Shown one piece after another: positions 1 to 4,502 of a DNA stretch of 26,623 nt; positions within the stretch are counted from its first letter, which is position 1, and every line of letters starts with the position of its first letter. The translations under genes were made by a program, and so were the position numbers. The stretch is taken from the IMG/VR virus record IMGVR_UViG_3300020395_000087, positions 1 through 26,623 of that record; one strand, written 5' to 3'. Below the pieces are notes generated by a model. It was not told where the DNA came from. It made no database searches and saw only the letters and a program-made list of their open reading frames with translations. This DNA comes from a virus.

Positions 1-96
1 CTTAAGCAAGTGCCACAATTCTACCTTAACAGGTATCCCAACGCAACGTATAATGAATACGTTGACGACCTACATGATTTTCTAAACGGACTATGA
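1..96 (+). CDS. 3' end of an unidentified small gene (5' truncated)
   Basis: Frame 1 is open from the window edge to TGA at 94-96 and encodes 31 residues, ending in DDLHDFLNGL. The next gene starts inside the stop (ATGA, 93-96), which is typical of translationally coupled phage genes and supports this frame. Too little is visible to name it. The residues are rich in Tyr, Asn and Asp, with no motif I recognise. Confidence 0.55.
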   Translation, partial: LKQVPQFYLNRYPNATYNEYVDDLHDFLNGL

Positions 97-272
97 GTTT
101 TTTTCAACACGTCAAACTACATGAGTATGACATCACCGACTTAGGAATAAGACAGGCATGTTATGATGAACTCGTGGCAGATGGCAACAATTCAGACGAG
201 AAGCAATTACGCATACTCGCCGCCGCTATGTGTGAAGAGTTTAAAGATTACATGCGTCCCTTATTCTCATGA
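93..272 (+). CDS. small hypothetical protein, 59 aa
   Basis: ATG at 93 overlaps the previous stop by four bases (ATGA), and its own stop overlaps the next start the same way (ATGA at 269-272). It is the middle member of a coupled trio. The product begins MSFFQHVKLHEYDITDLG and ends KDYMRPLFS. It looks like a soluble, mostly helical, mildly acidic protein with no signal peptide or membrane segment. I recognise no family. The overlapping start and stop codons are the main evidence that it is real. Confidence 0.55.
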   Translation: MSFFQHVKLHEYDITDLGIRQACYDELVADGNNSDEKQLRILAAAMCEEFKDYMRPLFS

Positions 273-436
273 ATCAATTTCGTATTGAATGTTCAGAGGT
301 GAACTACTTCACGATCTTAGTTGAAGCAGAAACTGAAGACGAGGCATGTGACAAAGCACATGCCAATATTAGAGATTTTGACATAGAGGATGAATTCACC
401 TCTGAATGGACTATTGAGAGTGTAGAGGAATTATGA
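269..436 (+). CDS. small acidic hypothetical protein, 55 aa
   Basis: It starts in the ATGA overlap with the upstream gene and ends at TGA 434-436, about 45 bases before a terminator, so it is the last gene of this small operon. The product (MNQFRIECSEVNYFTILVEA...) is strongly acidic, with 14 or more Asp/Glu. The pattern of an aromatic strand followed by VEAETEDEACDKA resembles the short beta-alpha unit of DpnD/PcfM-like small proteins, but it is too generic for a firm name. Function unknown. Confidence 0.6.
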   Translation: MNQFRIECSEVNYFTILVEAETEDEACDKAHANIRDFDIEDEFTSEWTIESVEEL

Positions 437-479
437 GAAAATCCAGCTGACTTGCAACCACTTTAAGAACTGTCACACT

Positions 480-502
480 AGCACCCCACGGGTGCTTTTT
501 TA
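480..502 (+). terminator. Rho-independent terminator
   Basis: A seven-pair stem, AGCACCC (480-486) with GGGTGCT (490-496), has a three-base loop (CAC) and leads into a run of T. It lies just after the three coupled small ORFs and before a gene-free stretch, which is where an operon end is expected. Confidence 0.85.
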
Positions 503-511
503 TTGCTATTA

Positions 512-519
512 TATAAATG
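512..519 (+). promoter_or_regulatory. possible T4-like late promoter box (TATAAATG)
   Basis: TATAAATG matches the T4-type late octamer TATAAATA at seven of eight positions. It sits between the terminator at 480-502 and the hairpin-rich gene-free stretch, a sensible place to start a new transcript. The match is weak evidence alone, because the same 8-mer also occurs by chance inside coding sequence of this A+T-rich genome. Confidence 0.25.
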
Positions 520-856
520 TTGAGGCATCCGTAAGACAGGCAAGGGTGAGAACCAATTCAGAAGGATCTTAAATGACCGTGTATTGAACATGGTGATCGT
601 ACTGTGGAAATCTCTTTAAAACGAACCTCTGCAAACATAAGTCCTCAACACCCGTGGATCAGGGTTTAATCATTTTGAATACGGCATACATGGCATCCCT
701 GAGACTCTACGGAGTGAGGTGACAGTAAGAGAAGTAATTCTCAACCGTCTGTTGTAATTCCTCAACTAGCAGTCAGACATCTGCCTGTACACTTCTTATA
801 TGATTACTGATCCACACCCAACCAATTTACAAACTGGTACACAGTATGCTTTTTTT
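518..856 (+). ncRNA. gene-free, hairpin-rich stretch; candidate structured RNA
   Basis: No plausible coding frame is present. Several pairings are visible on the + strand. TGTTGAGG (518-525) pairs with CCTCAACA (643-650), enclosing about 117 bases. Inside it, ACCGTG (576-581) pairs with CATGGT (589-594), flanked by GATC/GATC (565-568, 595-598). Next come ACTC-TACG-GAGT (704-715, UNCG-type loop, possibly extended by CCT/AGG), GAGAA-GTAA-TTCTC (729-742, GNRA loop), and an imperfect ACCA...TGGT hairpin (821-838). A run of seven T follows at 850-856. Stable tetraloops in succession suggest an RNA that folds. It does not look like tRNA, tmRNA or any riboswitch I recognise. It could instead be a 5' leader of the gene at 900. 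Confidence 0.35.
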
Positions 857-870
857 CTTCGCTGCCTTGC

Positions 871-893
871 TATACTGTGTATGTACTCAAGGA
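871..893 (+). promoter_or_regulatory. -10-like box and Shine-Dalgarno site of the DUF3574-like gene
   Basis: TATACT (871-876) resembles a sigma-70 -10 box. AAGGA (889-893) lies six bases before ATG 900, a good Shine-Dalgarno. The in-frame ATG at 846 has no such site. The ribosome site therefore decides for the start at 900. No good -35 is visible upstream of the -10-like box. Confidence 0.5.
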
Positions 894-899
894 AATCTT

Positions 900-1205
900 A
901 TGAAACGACTTGAACTAATCATGGGACGCAACATCCCCGATAATGGGACTGTTACCGATAGCATGATGAATTCATTCATTAAGCGTGAGATCATGCCACA
1001 TTTTGAGTATGGCACTTTCATAGATGGCGAAGGTCTCTGGAAAGGTGAACTGGAAAACACTAAGATTTTTTATCTTGAGTGTCCAGACAATGAGGTTGAT
1101 GAGCACATGCTGAGTTTGAACTGCATCGCAGCAGCGTATAAAAAACAGTTCAGGCAAGACAGCGTTCTTATCTCACAAGTCCAAACCAACAACGCATTTA
1201 TTTAA
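900..1205 (+). CDS. DUF3574-like small protein, 101 aa
   Basis: With the start at 900, the product follows the DUF3574 pattern from end to end. It has a GR-x-IPDNGTVTD opening, then a helix with F and REIMPHFEYGTF (family: F...EVTPRFPdGlT), then IDGEGLWKGEL (family: GqWr), a strand, and a C-terminal AAYKKQFRQDSVLI (family: aYk.rF.QesVl). The biochemical role of this family is unknown to me. The frame stays open upstream to ATG 846, which would add a hydrophobic 18-residue N-terminus (MLFFFAALLYCVCTQGNL) resembling a signal sequence. Since 846 lacks a ribosome site and 900 has one, I prefer 900. The stop is followed immediately by the next ATG. Confidence 0.7.
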   Translation: MKRLELIMGRNIPDNGTVTDSMMNSFIKREIMPHFEYGTFIDGEGLWKGELENTKIFYLECPDNEVDEHMLSLNCIAAAYKKQFRQDSVLISQVQTNNAFI

Positions 1206-1358
1206 ATGAGCACATCAACTGCAATCCGCTATTGGACACCGACTGACCAGCGACAGTCCAGGCGTATCACGTTCAACACTTATCAGAAGGCGTTGGACAT
1301 GTTGGCATTCTATCAGGGTGCAGGCATAAGGTGTGAACTCATAGCACCTGGATTCTAA
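1206..1358 (+). CDS. small hypothetical protein, 50 aa
   Basis: The ATG directly follows the TAA of the upstream gene with no gap, suggesting translational coupling. The product, MSTSTAIRYWTPTDQRQSRR..., is basic in its first half and ends GIRCELIAPGF. The segment RITFNTYQKALDMLAFYQGAGIRCEL looks like a strand-helix-strand unit (a helix with A, L, M, L followed by a short strand). No known family recognised. Confidence 0.5.
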   Translation: MSTSTAIRYWTPTDQRQSRRITFNTYQKALDMLAFYQGAGIRCELIAPGF

Positions 1359-1369
1359 CAAATTGTTAA

Positions 1370-1391
1370 GGGTGATGGGCAACCGTCACCC
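1370..1391 (+). other. nine-pair hairpin with GCAA tetraloop
   Basis: GGGTGATGG (1370-1378) pairs with CCGTCACCC (1383-1391), with one G-T pair, around GCAA, a GNRA tetraloop. No T run follows, so it is not a standard terminator. It lies between the 50-aa and 67-aa genes and may stabilise or process the mRNA. Confidence 0.6.
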
Positions 1392-1398
1392 AATCCTC

Positions 1399-1404
1399 TA
1401 TAAT
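1399..1404 (+). promoter_or_regulatory. perfect -10 box (TATAAT)
   Basis: TATAAT lies seven bases before ATG 1411. No convincing -35 stands at 16-18 bases upstream, where the hairpin at 1370-1391 lies instead. If used, the message would start almost at the ATG (leaderless or very short leader). In an A+T-rich genome a chance match is possible. Confidence 0.35.
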
Positions 1405-1410
1405 AAGAGT

Positions 1411-1614
1411 ATGAAAAACATTTTCCTTACTAACGCTGCTGCTCGCCGTGACCCCGTTGTTCAAGCAGCAATGGCAGCAATCCTTGAAAGATTTGAGAGG
1501 ACTGGATCTTACGATCTTCCCAACCCTTACAGTTGCCAACCGCACACAGTAGAGGTTAGTCCAGTCAATTTCTTACAAGATGTGATGGACGACTTAGGCG
1601 ATCCACGGTTTTAA
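1411..1614 (+). CDS. small hypothetical protein, 67 aa
   Basis: The frame is open from a TTG at 1363, but ATG 1411 (MKNIFLTNAAARRDPVV...) is the likelier start: the 48 bases before it are occupied by the GCAA hairpin and a TATAAT box. The product has an Ala-rich, probably amphipathic helix (residues about 8-30, VVQAAMAAILERFERTG), then a proline-rich stretch, then an acidic end (QDVMDDLGDPRF). A strong terminator begins 12 bases after the stop. No family recognised. Codon use is typical of this block and less A/T-biased than in the structural genes. Confidence 0.6.
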   Translation: MKNIFLTNAAARRDPVVQAAMAAILERFERTGSYDLPNPYSCQPHTVEVSPVNFLQDVMDDLGDPRF

Positions 1615-1626
1615 CAGTCTAACACA

Positions 1627-1653
1627 CCCTGTCCGAAATGACAGGGTTTTTTT
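1627..1653 (+). terminator. strong Rho-independent terminator
   Basis: CCCTGTC (1627-1633) and GACAGGG (1640-1646) form a perfect seven-pair stem with a six-base loop, followed by seven T. It closes the left gene block. The next 75 bases hold another short C4/G4 inverted repeat (1659-1662 with 1671-1674) and no gene, up to the late promoter at 1729. Confidence 0.9.
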
Positions 1654-1728
1654 GTGATCCCCGACCCGATGGGGTTGCCGAGTGGGACTCCTAACCATTT
1701 GAAAGTCTACAAAAGTATCCCAACGAGA

Positions 1729-1736
1729 TATAAATA
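1729..1736 (+). promoter_or_regulatory. T4-like late promoter (TATAAATA)
   Basis: An exact match to the T4-type late octamer that cyanomyoviruses also use. It lies between the terminator at 1627-1653 and the first gene of the next block, in a non-coding gap. It probably drives the coiled-coil genes and the PAAR gene late in infection. Confidence 0.7.
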
Positions 1737-1754
1737 TTTCTGCGAAATTTAAAA

Positions 1755-1774
1755 TTCAAAACCTTGATTTTGAA
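1755..1774 (+). other. A+T-rich hairpin in the 5' leader
   Basis: TTCAAAA (1755-1761) pairs perfectly with TTTTGAA (1768-1774) around a six-base loop. It falls in the leader between the late promoter and the gene at 1822. It is weak thermodynamically, and its role is not known. Confidence 0.4.
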
Positions 1775-1821
1775 AAAAATTTTCCAGCAAAAAATTGCCC
1801 AAAAAACCTGAGTATGATATA

Positions 1822-2064
1822 ATGGAACAATCAAAGGAAGAAATCGCACATCAGCAGCTTTTGGAGAATCCAAAGTATGCTGTACATGTGCATGACCGTC
1901 AAATCAAACGGATTACCGAATTACTTGAACAACTTGCAAGTAGAATAGTATCACTTGAAGACAAACTAATAGATTTGGATTTAAACGTAAGATTCAATAA
2001 AACACCATCTCCCGATGGTCCGCCCGAACCACCTTCAGGAACAGATTATGGAAGAACAACCTAA
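1822..2064 (+). CDS. small coiled-coil protein, 80 aa
   Basis: ATG 1822 is preferred over the in-frame TTG at 1795, which has no ribosome site; neither has a strong one. Residues about 25-55 (RQIKRITELLEQLASRIVSLEDKLIDLD) show leucine/isoleucine heptads typical of a short coiled coil. A proline-rich tail follows (TPSPDGPPEPPSG). The protein is small, soluble and charged. It leads an operon of tail or spike genes, so a structural or chaperone-like helper role is a guess. Its coiled coil resembles that of the ORF at 2148. It overlaps the next gene by 17 bases. Confidence 0.6.
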   Translation: MEQSKEEIAHQQLLENPKYAVHVHDRQIKRITELLEQLASRIVSLEDKLIDLDLNVRFNKTPSPDGPPEPPSGTDYGRTT

Positions 2065-2293
2065 TTTAGAAGACATACTGAATAACTTTGAGGAATTCTG
2101 TGATAACTTTGAATACTCAGCAGCAAAACGATTTTCTGGAATAGATAATGAATCAAGACAACCAATTGACAATACAGAAGTGCAACGAATTACTCCAACA
2201 GTTGTCCGAGAGGTTGACGATGGTGGAACAAAGGGTATTGAACTTAGAGTACCCCCAATTGATGTACAAGCCACCGAAATCCCAGAAGCATGA
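2048..2293 (+). CDS. acidic hypothetical protein, 81 aa
   Basis: ATG 2048 has AGGA at 2037-2040, seven bases upstream. The product begins MEEQPNLEDILNNFEEFCDNF and is strongly acidic at the N-terminus, then rich in short beta-forming stretches (VQRITPTVVREVDD, GIELRVPPIDVQ). Its third codon positions are mostly A/T, as in the rest of the genome, so this is the better-supported frame where it overlaps the ORF at 2148 (2148-2293). No family recognised. Position just before the PAAR gene suggests a tail-related role (inference). Confidence 0.6.
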   Translation: MEEQPNLEDILNNFEEFCDNFEYSAAKRFSGIDNESRQPIDNTEVQRITPTVVREVDDGGTKGIELRVPPIDVQATEIPEA

Positions 2294-2369
2294 GAGTATA
2301 GCAGAAACACTAGATTATATTCATAACAGTATAGAGGAATTAAAGCAATGGCAGTCCCAGGACCAATAG
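2148..2369 (+). CDS. overprinted small coiled-coil protein, 73 aa
   Basis: ATG 2148 opens a 73-codon frame that overlaps the gene at 2048 out of phase for 146 bases. It then continues alone to 2347 and runs 22 bases into the PAAR gene. Residues about 9-34 (IQKCNELLQQLSERLTMVEQ...) form a coiled-coil heptad pattern. This segment aligns without gaps with the coiled coil of the protein at 1822 (shared ELL-x-QL, R and E positions; about 9 of 27 identical by eye). A second helix follows (SIAETLDYIHNSIEELKQWQ). Third positions are G/C-rich only inside the overlap, as expected when the other frame constrains them. The ribosome site is weak. Confidence 0.55.
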   Translation: MNQDNQLTIQKCNELLQQLSERLTMVEQRVLNLEYPQLMYKPPKSQKHESIAETLDYIHNSIEELKQWQSQDQ

Positions 2370-2701
2370 CAACTGGTGCAAGTACAATAGCAACAGGACA
2401 TTTATGTACAGTTACTACTACACTTGATCCATTAACATTATCTAAGACAGTACTTGCAGGTGCTGGTGGAAATTTAATTGCGATTGGTGCAGGTGTTGCT
2501 AAGATGACTGAGACATTGACTATTTTACATCCAGTTGGTGTGCCACCCCTGTGTACTGGTCTACATGCCATGCCAATCCTTACGGGTATACCAACTGTTT
2601 TAGTTAACAAGAAACCTGTGGCAGTTGTTGGCAGTCAAGTAGATGCTGGCACAGTCACGAGTGGAGTGGCAACCGTACTTATTGGTACTAAGGGAGTATA
2701 A
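2348..2701 (+). CDS. PAAR-like spike-tip protein (T4 gp5.4-like), 117 aa
   Basis: The start has GAGGA (2334-2338) nine bases upstream. The chain is Gly/Thr/Val-rich and ends with IPTVLVNKKPVAVVGSQVD and VTSGVATVLIG, which fits the PAAR repeat (sPTVlinGkPaArvGD...). PAAR proteins form a small metal-bound cone that caps the central spike of contractile tails and T6SS and helps pierce the cell envelope. Candidate metal ligands are H18, C20, H61, C69 and H73. Length is close to T4 gp5.4 (97 aa). In T4 the gp5.4 gene also lies just before gene 6, which fits the baseplate genes downstream here. No recognisable effector extension. Confidence 0.8.
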   Translation: MAVPGPIATGASTIATGHLCTVTTTLDPLTLSKTVLAGAGGNLIAIGAGVAKMTETLTILHPVGVPPLCTGLHAMPILTGIPTVLVNKKPVAVVGSQVDAGTVTSGVATVLIGTKGV

Positions 2702-2703
2702 AG

Positions 2704-2715
2704 ACTTAATTAAGT
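2704..2715. repeat. 12-bp perfect palindrome
   Basis: ACTTAATTAAGT is its own reverse complement and lies three bases after the PAAR stop, in an 80-base A+T-rich gap. A weak AT-rich inverted repeat follows (ACTAT/ATAGT, about 2741-2760). No T run follows. It may be a protein site or chance in A+T-rich DNA. Confidence 0.3.
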
Positions 2716-2781
2716 TATACAACAATTGAATATTATATATGACTATCCTGCATATATAGTTTAACTTTATGAATTTTATTC

Positions 2782-2919
2782 ATGGCAATTATGAATGGTG
2801 GGAATTACATCCCTGCAAAACCCAAGACAACTCGTCAAGGGATGTCAAAGAATACGAAGCTTAGTGCGTCAGCACGAAATGGGCGTGGGAAACGATACCG
2901 AGGTCAAGGTAGAAAATGA
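2782..2919 (+). CDS. small basic protein, 45 aa
   Basis: ATG 2782 opens a 45-residue frame whose TGA overlaps the HNH start as ATGA (2916-2919). The product is highly basic and Gly/Asn-rich (begins MAIMNGGNYIPAKPKTTRQG, ends GRGKRYRGQGRK), suggesting an extended nucleic-acid-binding or structural tail peptide. The ATGA coupling and the strong Lys/Arg bias support it. I have the impression of similar small basic proteins in other cyanophages but cannot verify this here. Function unknown. Confidence 0.6.
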   Translation: MAIMNGGNYIPAKPKTTRQGMSKNTKLSASARNGRGKRYRGQGRK

Positions 2920-3641
2920 ATACCGATAATACCTCTTCCTCCGACCAAAACGCCGAAAGCTCCGATATGCTTACTGTATTTGGAACTGAAAAGTTCCGTC
3001 CAATCCGTAGATTTGGTAAAACTATACCAAATTATTTTATTTCCGAAACGGGTGAACCTTGGAGTACCAAGGCTGTCTCTACTGGAAAACCACTGGTTCC
3101 CTGTGGTAGAGCAGACATGAAACGAAATGGTAATACTCCAAGAGATTCAAATCATCCAAATTGGTTAAAAGCTTCTAAGGTCTATAGTGCTGGTGCAAAA
3201 GTAGCACCAGATGGTAAACCAAGGAAAGCATACCCTCGTATTAATTGCGTCCTCCCCCATGACTGGTCTGACGATAGATACGAATACCATTATAATAAGA
3301 CTGCTAAAGCACCTCAGATCACAATAGACCTCCATAAGGCAGTTATGGACACTTGGAGACCTATTGATGAGTATCCACCTGATCAGTTAAAGGAAACCTG
3401 GAATGACGTTCCAGAGGTCTGGAGACAGTGGGTTAGGGATACTGTTATCATAGATCATATAGATGGTGATACATGGAATTCCAATGTGGAAAATCTAAGA
3501 TATTGCACACCAAGAGAAAACAACTCATTCGTTAAGGATCAAAAATACTTTGGTAATACACGTAAGAGAGATAAACTCACTGGTGAATATCTAAATAACA
3601 CTAGTGACGAGAATCATTGTGATGAAGACCGACAAGAGTGA
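2916..3641 (+). CDS. HNH (homing-type) endonuclease, 241 aa
   Basis: A Ser-rich leader (residues 1-20) is followed by a NUMOD4-like start (FRPIRRFGKTIPNYFISETG). A helix follows with H140 in IDLHKAVMDTW, matching the 'vHrlva' region before the nuclease. The HNH_3-type core is IIDHIDGDTWNSNVENLRYC (D180, H181, N190, N193), followed by TPRENN. Such enzymes nick or cut DNA using one metal ion. Phages carry them as free-standing homing endonucleases that spread beside their target gene. It starts inside the stop of the small basic gene (ATGA), so it is expressed with the structural operon. No intron boundaries are visible around it. The N-terminus is probably the DNA-binding part. Confidence 0.88.
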   Translation: MNTDNTSSSDQNAESSDMLTVFGTEKFRPIRRFGKTIPNYFISETGEPWSTKAVSTGKPLVPCGRADMKRNGNTPRDSNHPNWLKASKVYSAGAKVAPDGKPRKAYPRINCVLPHDWSDDRYEYHYNKTAKAPQITIDLHKAVMDTWRPIDEYPPDQLKETWNDVPEVWRQWVRDTVIIDHIDGDTWNSNVENLRYCTPRENNSFVKDQKYFGNTRKRDKLTGEYLNNTSDENHCDEDRQE

Positions 3642-3786
3642 CGATTTCATTAAGTCTGGTAAAAGACTTATAACTGACCAAGATTCAGATAAATTGTTGT
3701 CTGAAATCTCCAAACATAATGTAACTAAAATTAATGCTAGAATTTCAACACAGGACAGCAACACTGTTTCCGACAATTCTAATTGA
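3622..3786 (+). CDS. possible small hypothetical ORF, 54 aa
   Basis: ATG 3622 overlaps the end of the HNH gene by 20 bases. The frame runs to TGA 3784-3786, overlapping the oxygenase gene by 53 bases. It fills the otherwise empty gap between those genes. The product (MKTDKSDDFIKSGKRLITDQ...) is charged and Ser/Asp-rich, with no motif. A GTG at 3604 could extend it. No clear ribosome site. It may be just an open frame. Confidence 0.3.
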   Translation: MKTDKSDDFIKSGKRLITDQDSDKLLSEISKHNVTKINARISTQDSNTVSDNSN

Positions 3787-4465
3787 ATTTAAATTAGAAA
3801 ATTCAACTGAATTCAATAAGTCCGTAATAGATCATCTCTATGCGGAACGAGAAAAGAATCCAAATCCAGAAAATAACTATTCTGCGAATGGACCAAAAGC
3901 ATGGCACTCTGAAAAGAATTTACATCTAATAGACGAACAGTGGTCAAGAGATTTATATAATCTTATAGTGAATACTGCTAGTACCTATGCTAATAGGGAA
4001 ATCCCTGATGATTCCTATGTTGAGTGTTGGGGCATGATTTTACCCAATGGTTGCTATTCAAATTACCACACTCATCCAGGATGTAACATTAGTGGTACAT
4101 ATTGGTTACAAGTACCAAAAGAAATGGAAGGTTTGGAAGAAAAGGATGGAGAGGAAGTAGGGGGAAGGTTCTGTGTACCTGATCCTAGAAGCGGTGCTTC
4201 AGCAGGATTGGATGTTCTACCCACATTTGCTAAATTACCTGTACCTGGTCATGGTATGACATTCGGTAGTTGGTTACCTCATTGGGTTGAGAGTCACTAT
4301 TTTGATGAAGATAGAATTGCATTGTCGTGGAATATTACATTAGGACATTCTATATCTGATGTTGAACAACAAGAGAAAAGAAGGGAGCAACCAGGGCAAA
4401 CTTGGAACGATAAAAAGAAGATAATTACTCCTCCACCAAAAGTTACGCAGAAAATTATTCTATAA
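3734..4465 (+). CDS. Fe(II)/2-oxoglutarate-dependent oxygenase-like protein (TIGR02466 type), 243 aa
   Basis: The N-terminal ATLFPTILIEF matches the 'lFptpi' opening of this family, so the start at 3734 fits despite no clear ribosome site. The double-stranded beta-helix core shows SNYHTHPGCNISGTYWLQVP (H112/H114, first metal-ligand region), then RFCVPDPRSG, then GMTFGSWLPHWVESHYFDED with H183 as likely distal ligand. R194 (DRIALSWN) would bind the 2-oxoglutarate carboxylate. Members are predicted to hydroxylate using O2, 2-oxoglutarate and Fe(II); the phage substrate is unknown. A charged tail (residues 205-243) extends past the core. It lies directly before gp25, and location in a late structural operon suggests virion-protein modification (inference). 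Confidence 0.82.
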   Translation: MLEFQHRTATLFPTILIEFKLENSTEFNKSVIDHLYAEREKNPNPENNYSANGPKAWHSEKNLHLIDEQWSRDLYNLIVNTASTYANREIPDDSYVECWGMILPNGCYSNYHTHPGCNISGTYWLQVPKEMEGLEEKDGEEVGGRFCVPDPRSGASAGLDVLPTFAKLPVPGHGMTFGSWLPHWVESHYFDEDRIALSWNITLGHSISDVEQQEKRREQPGQTWNDKKKIITPPPKVTQKIIL

Positions 4466-4467
4466 TC

Positions 4468-4475
4468 GCTAAATA
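4468..4475 (+). promoter_or_regulatory. late-promoter-like box (GCTAAATA)
   Basis: GCTAAATA matches TATAAATA at six of eight positions and lies 28 bases before the gp25 start, a spacing similar to the better box before gp8 (36 bases). By analogy with T4 late promoters, transcription would start near 4481, inside the 5' arm of the hairpin at 4477-4502. The match is imperfect. Confidence 0.4.
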
Positions 4476-4476
4476 A

Positions 4477-4502
4477 CTACTGACTTCGTATATTGTCGGT
4501 AG
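4477..4502 (+). promoter_or_regulatory. hairpin abutting the gp25 start codon
   Basis: CTACTGAC (4477-4484) pairs along its full length with GTCGGTAG (4495-4502), with one G-T pair and a ten-base loop. The 3' arm ends at the base before ATG 4503. In read-through mRNA it would hide the ribosome landing region, including GGTAG, the only purine-rich candidate site. Confidence 0.6.

Noticed and set aside
433-450. ATG overlapping the stop of the 55-aa gene (ATGA at 433-436)
   Set aside because: The frame stops after five codons, so it is not a gene.
518-856. Group I intron, tmRNA or riboswitch in the gene-free stretch
   Set aside because: No recognisable P7/P3 core, tag frame, or TTCGA-type T-arm, and none of the cyanophage RNA motifs that I know fits. 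Only local hairpins are supported.
846-899. Start at ATG 846 for the DUF3574-like gene
   Set aside because: No ribosome site before 846, while ATG 900 has AAGGA six bases upstream and begins where the family pattern begins. Kept only as an alternative.
1665-1715. tRNA-like string (GTTGCCGAGTGGGACTCC) resembling a D-arm of tRNA-Ser or tRNA-Leu
   Set aside because: No anticodon stem, T-arm or acceptor stem can be formed with the flanking bases on either strand, so it is not a tRNA. It could be a decayed fragment but this cannot be shown.
2035-2610. 191-residue open frame on the - strand
   Set aside because: It is antisense to the acidic, coiled-coil and PAAR genes; its Val/Thr/Pro-rich product mirrors the PAAR gene's codons. 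It has no ribosome site and no family pattern.
2769-2864. A 31-residue frame starting at ATG 2769
   Set aside because: It overlaps the basic 45-aa frame, has no ribosome site, and does not share the ATGA coupling with the HNH gene. The 2782 frame is the better one.
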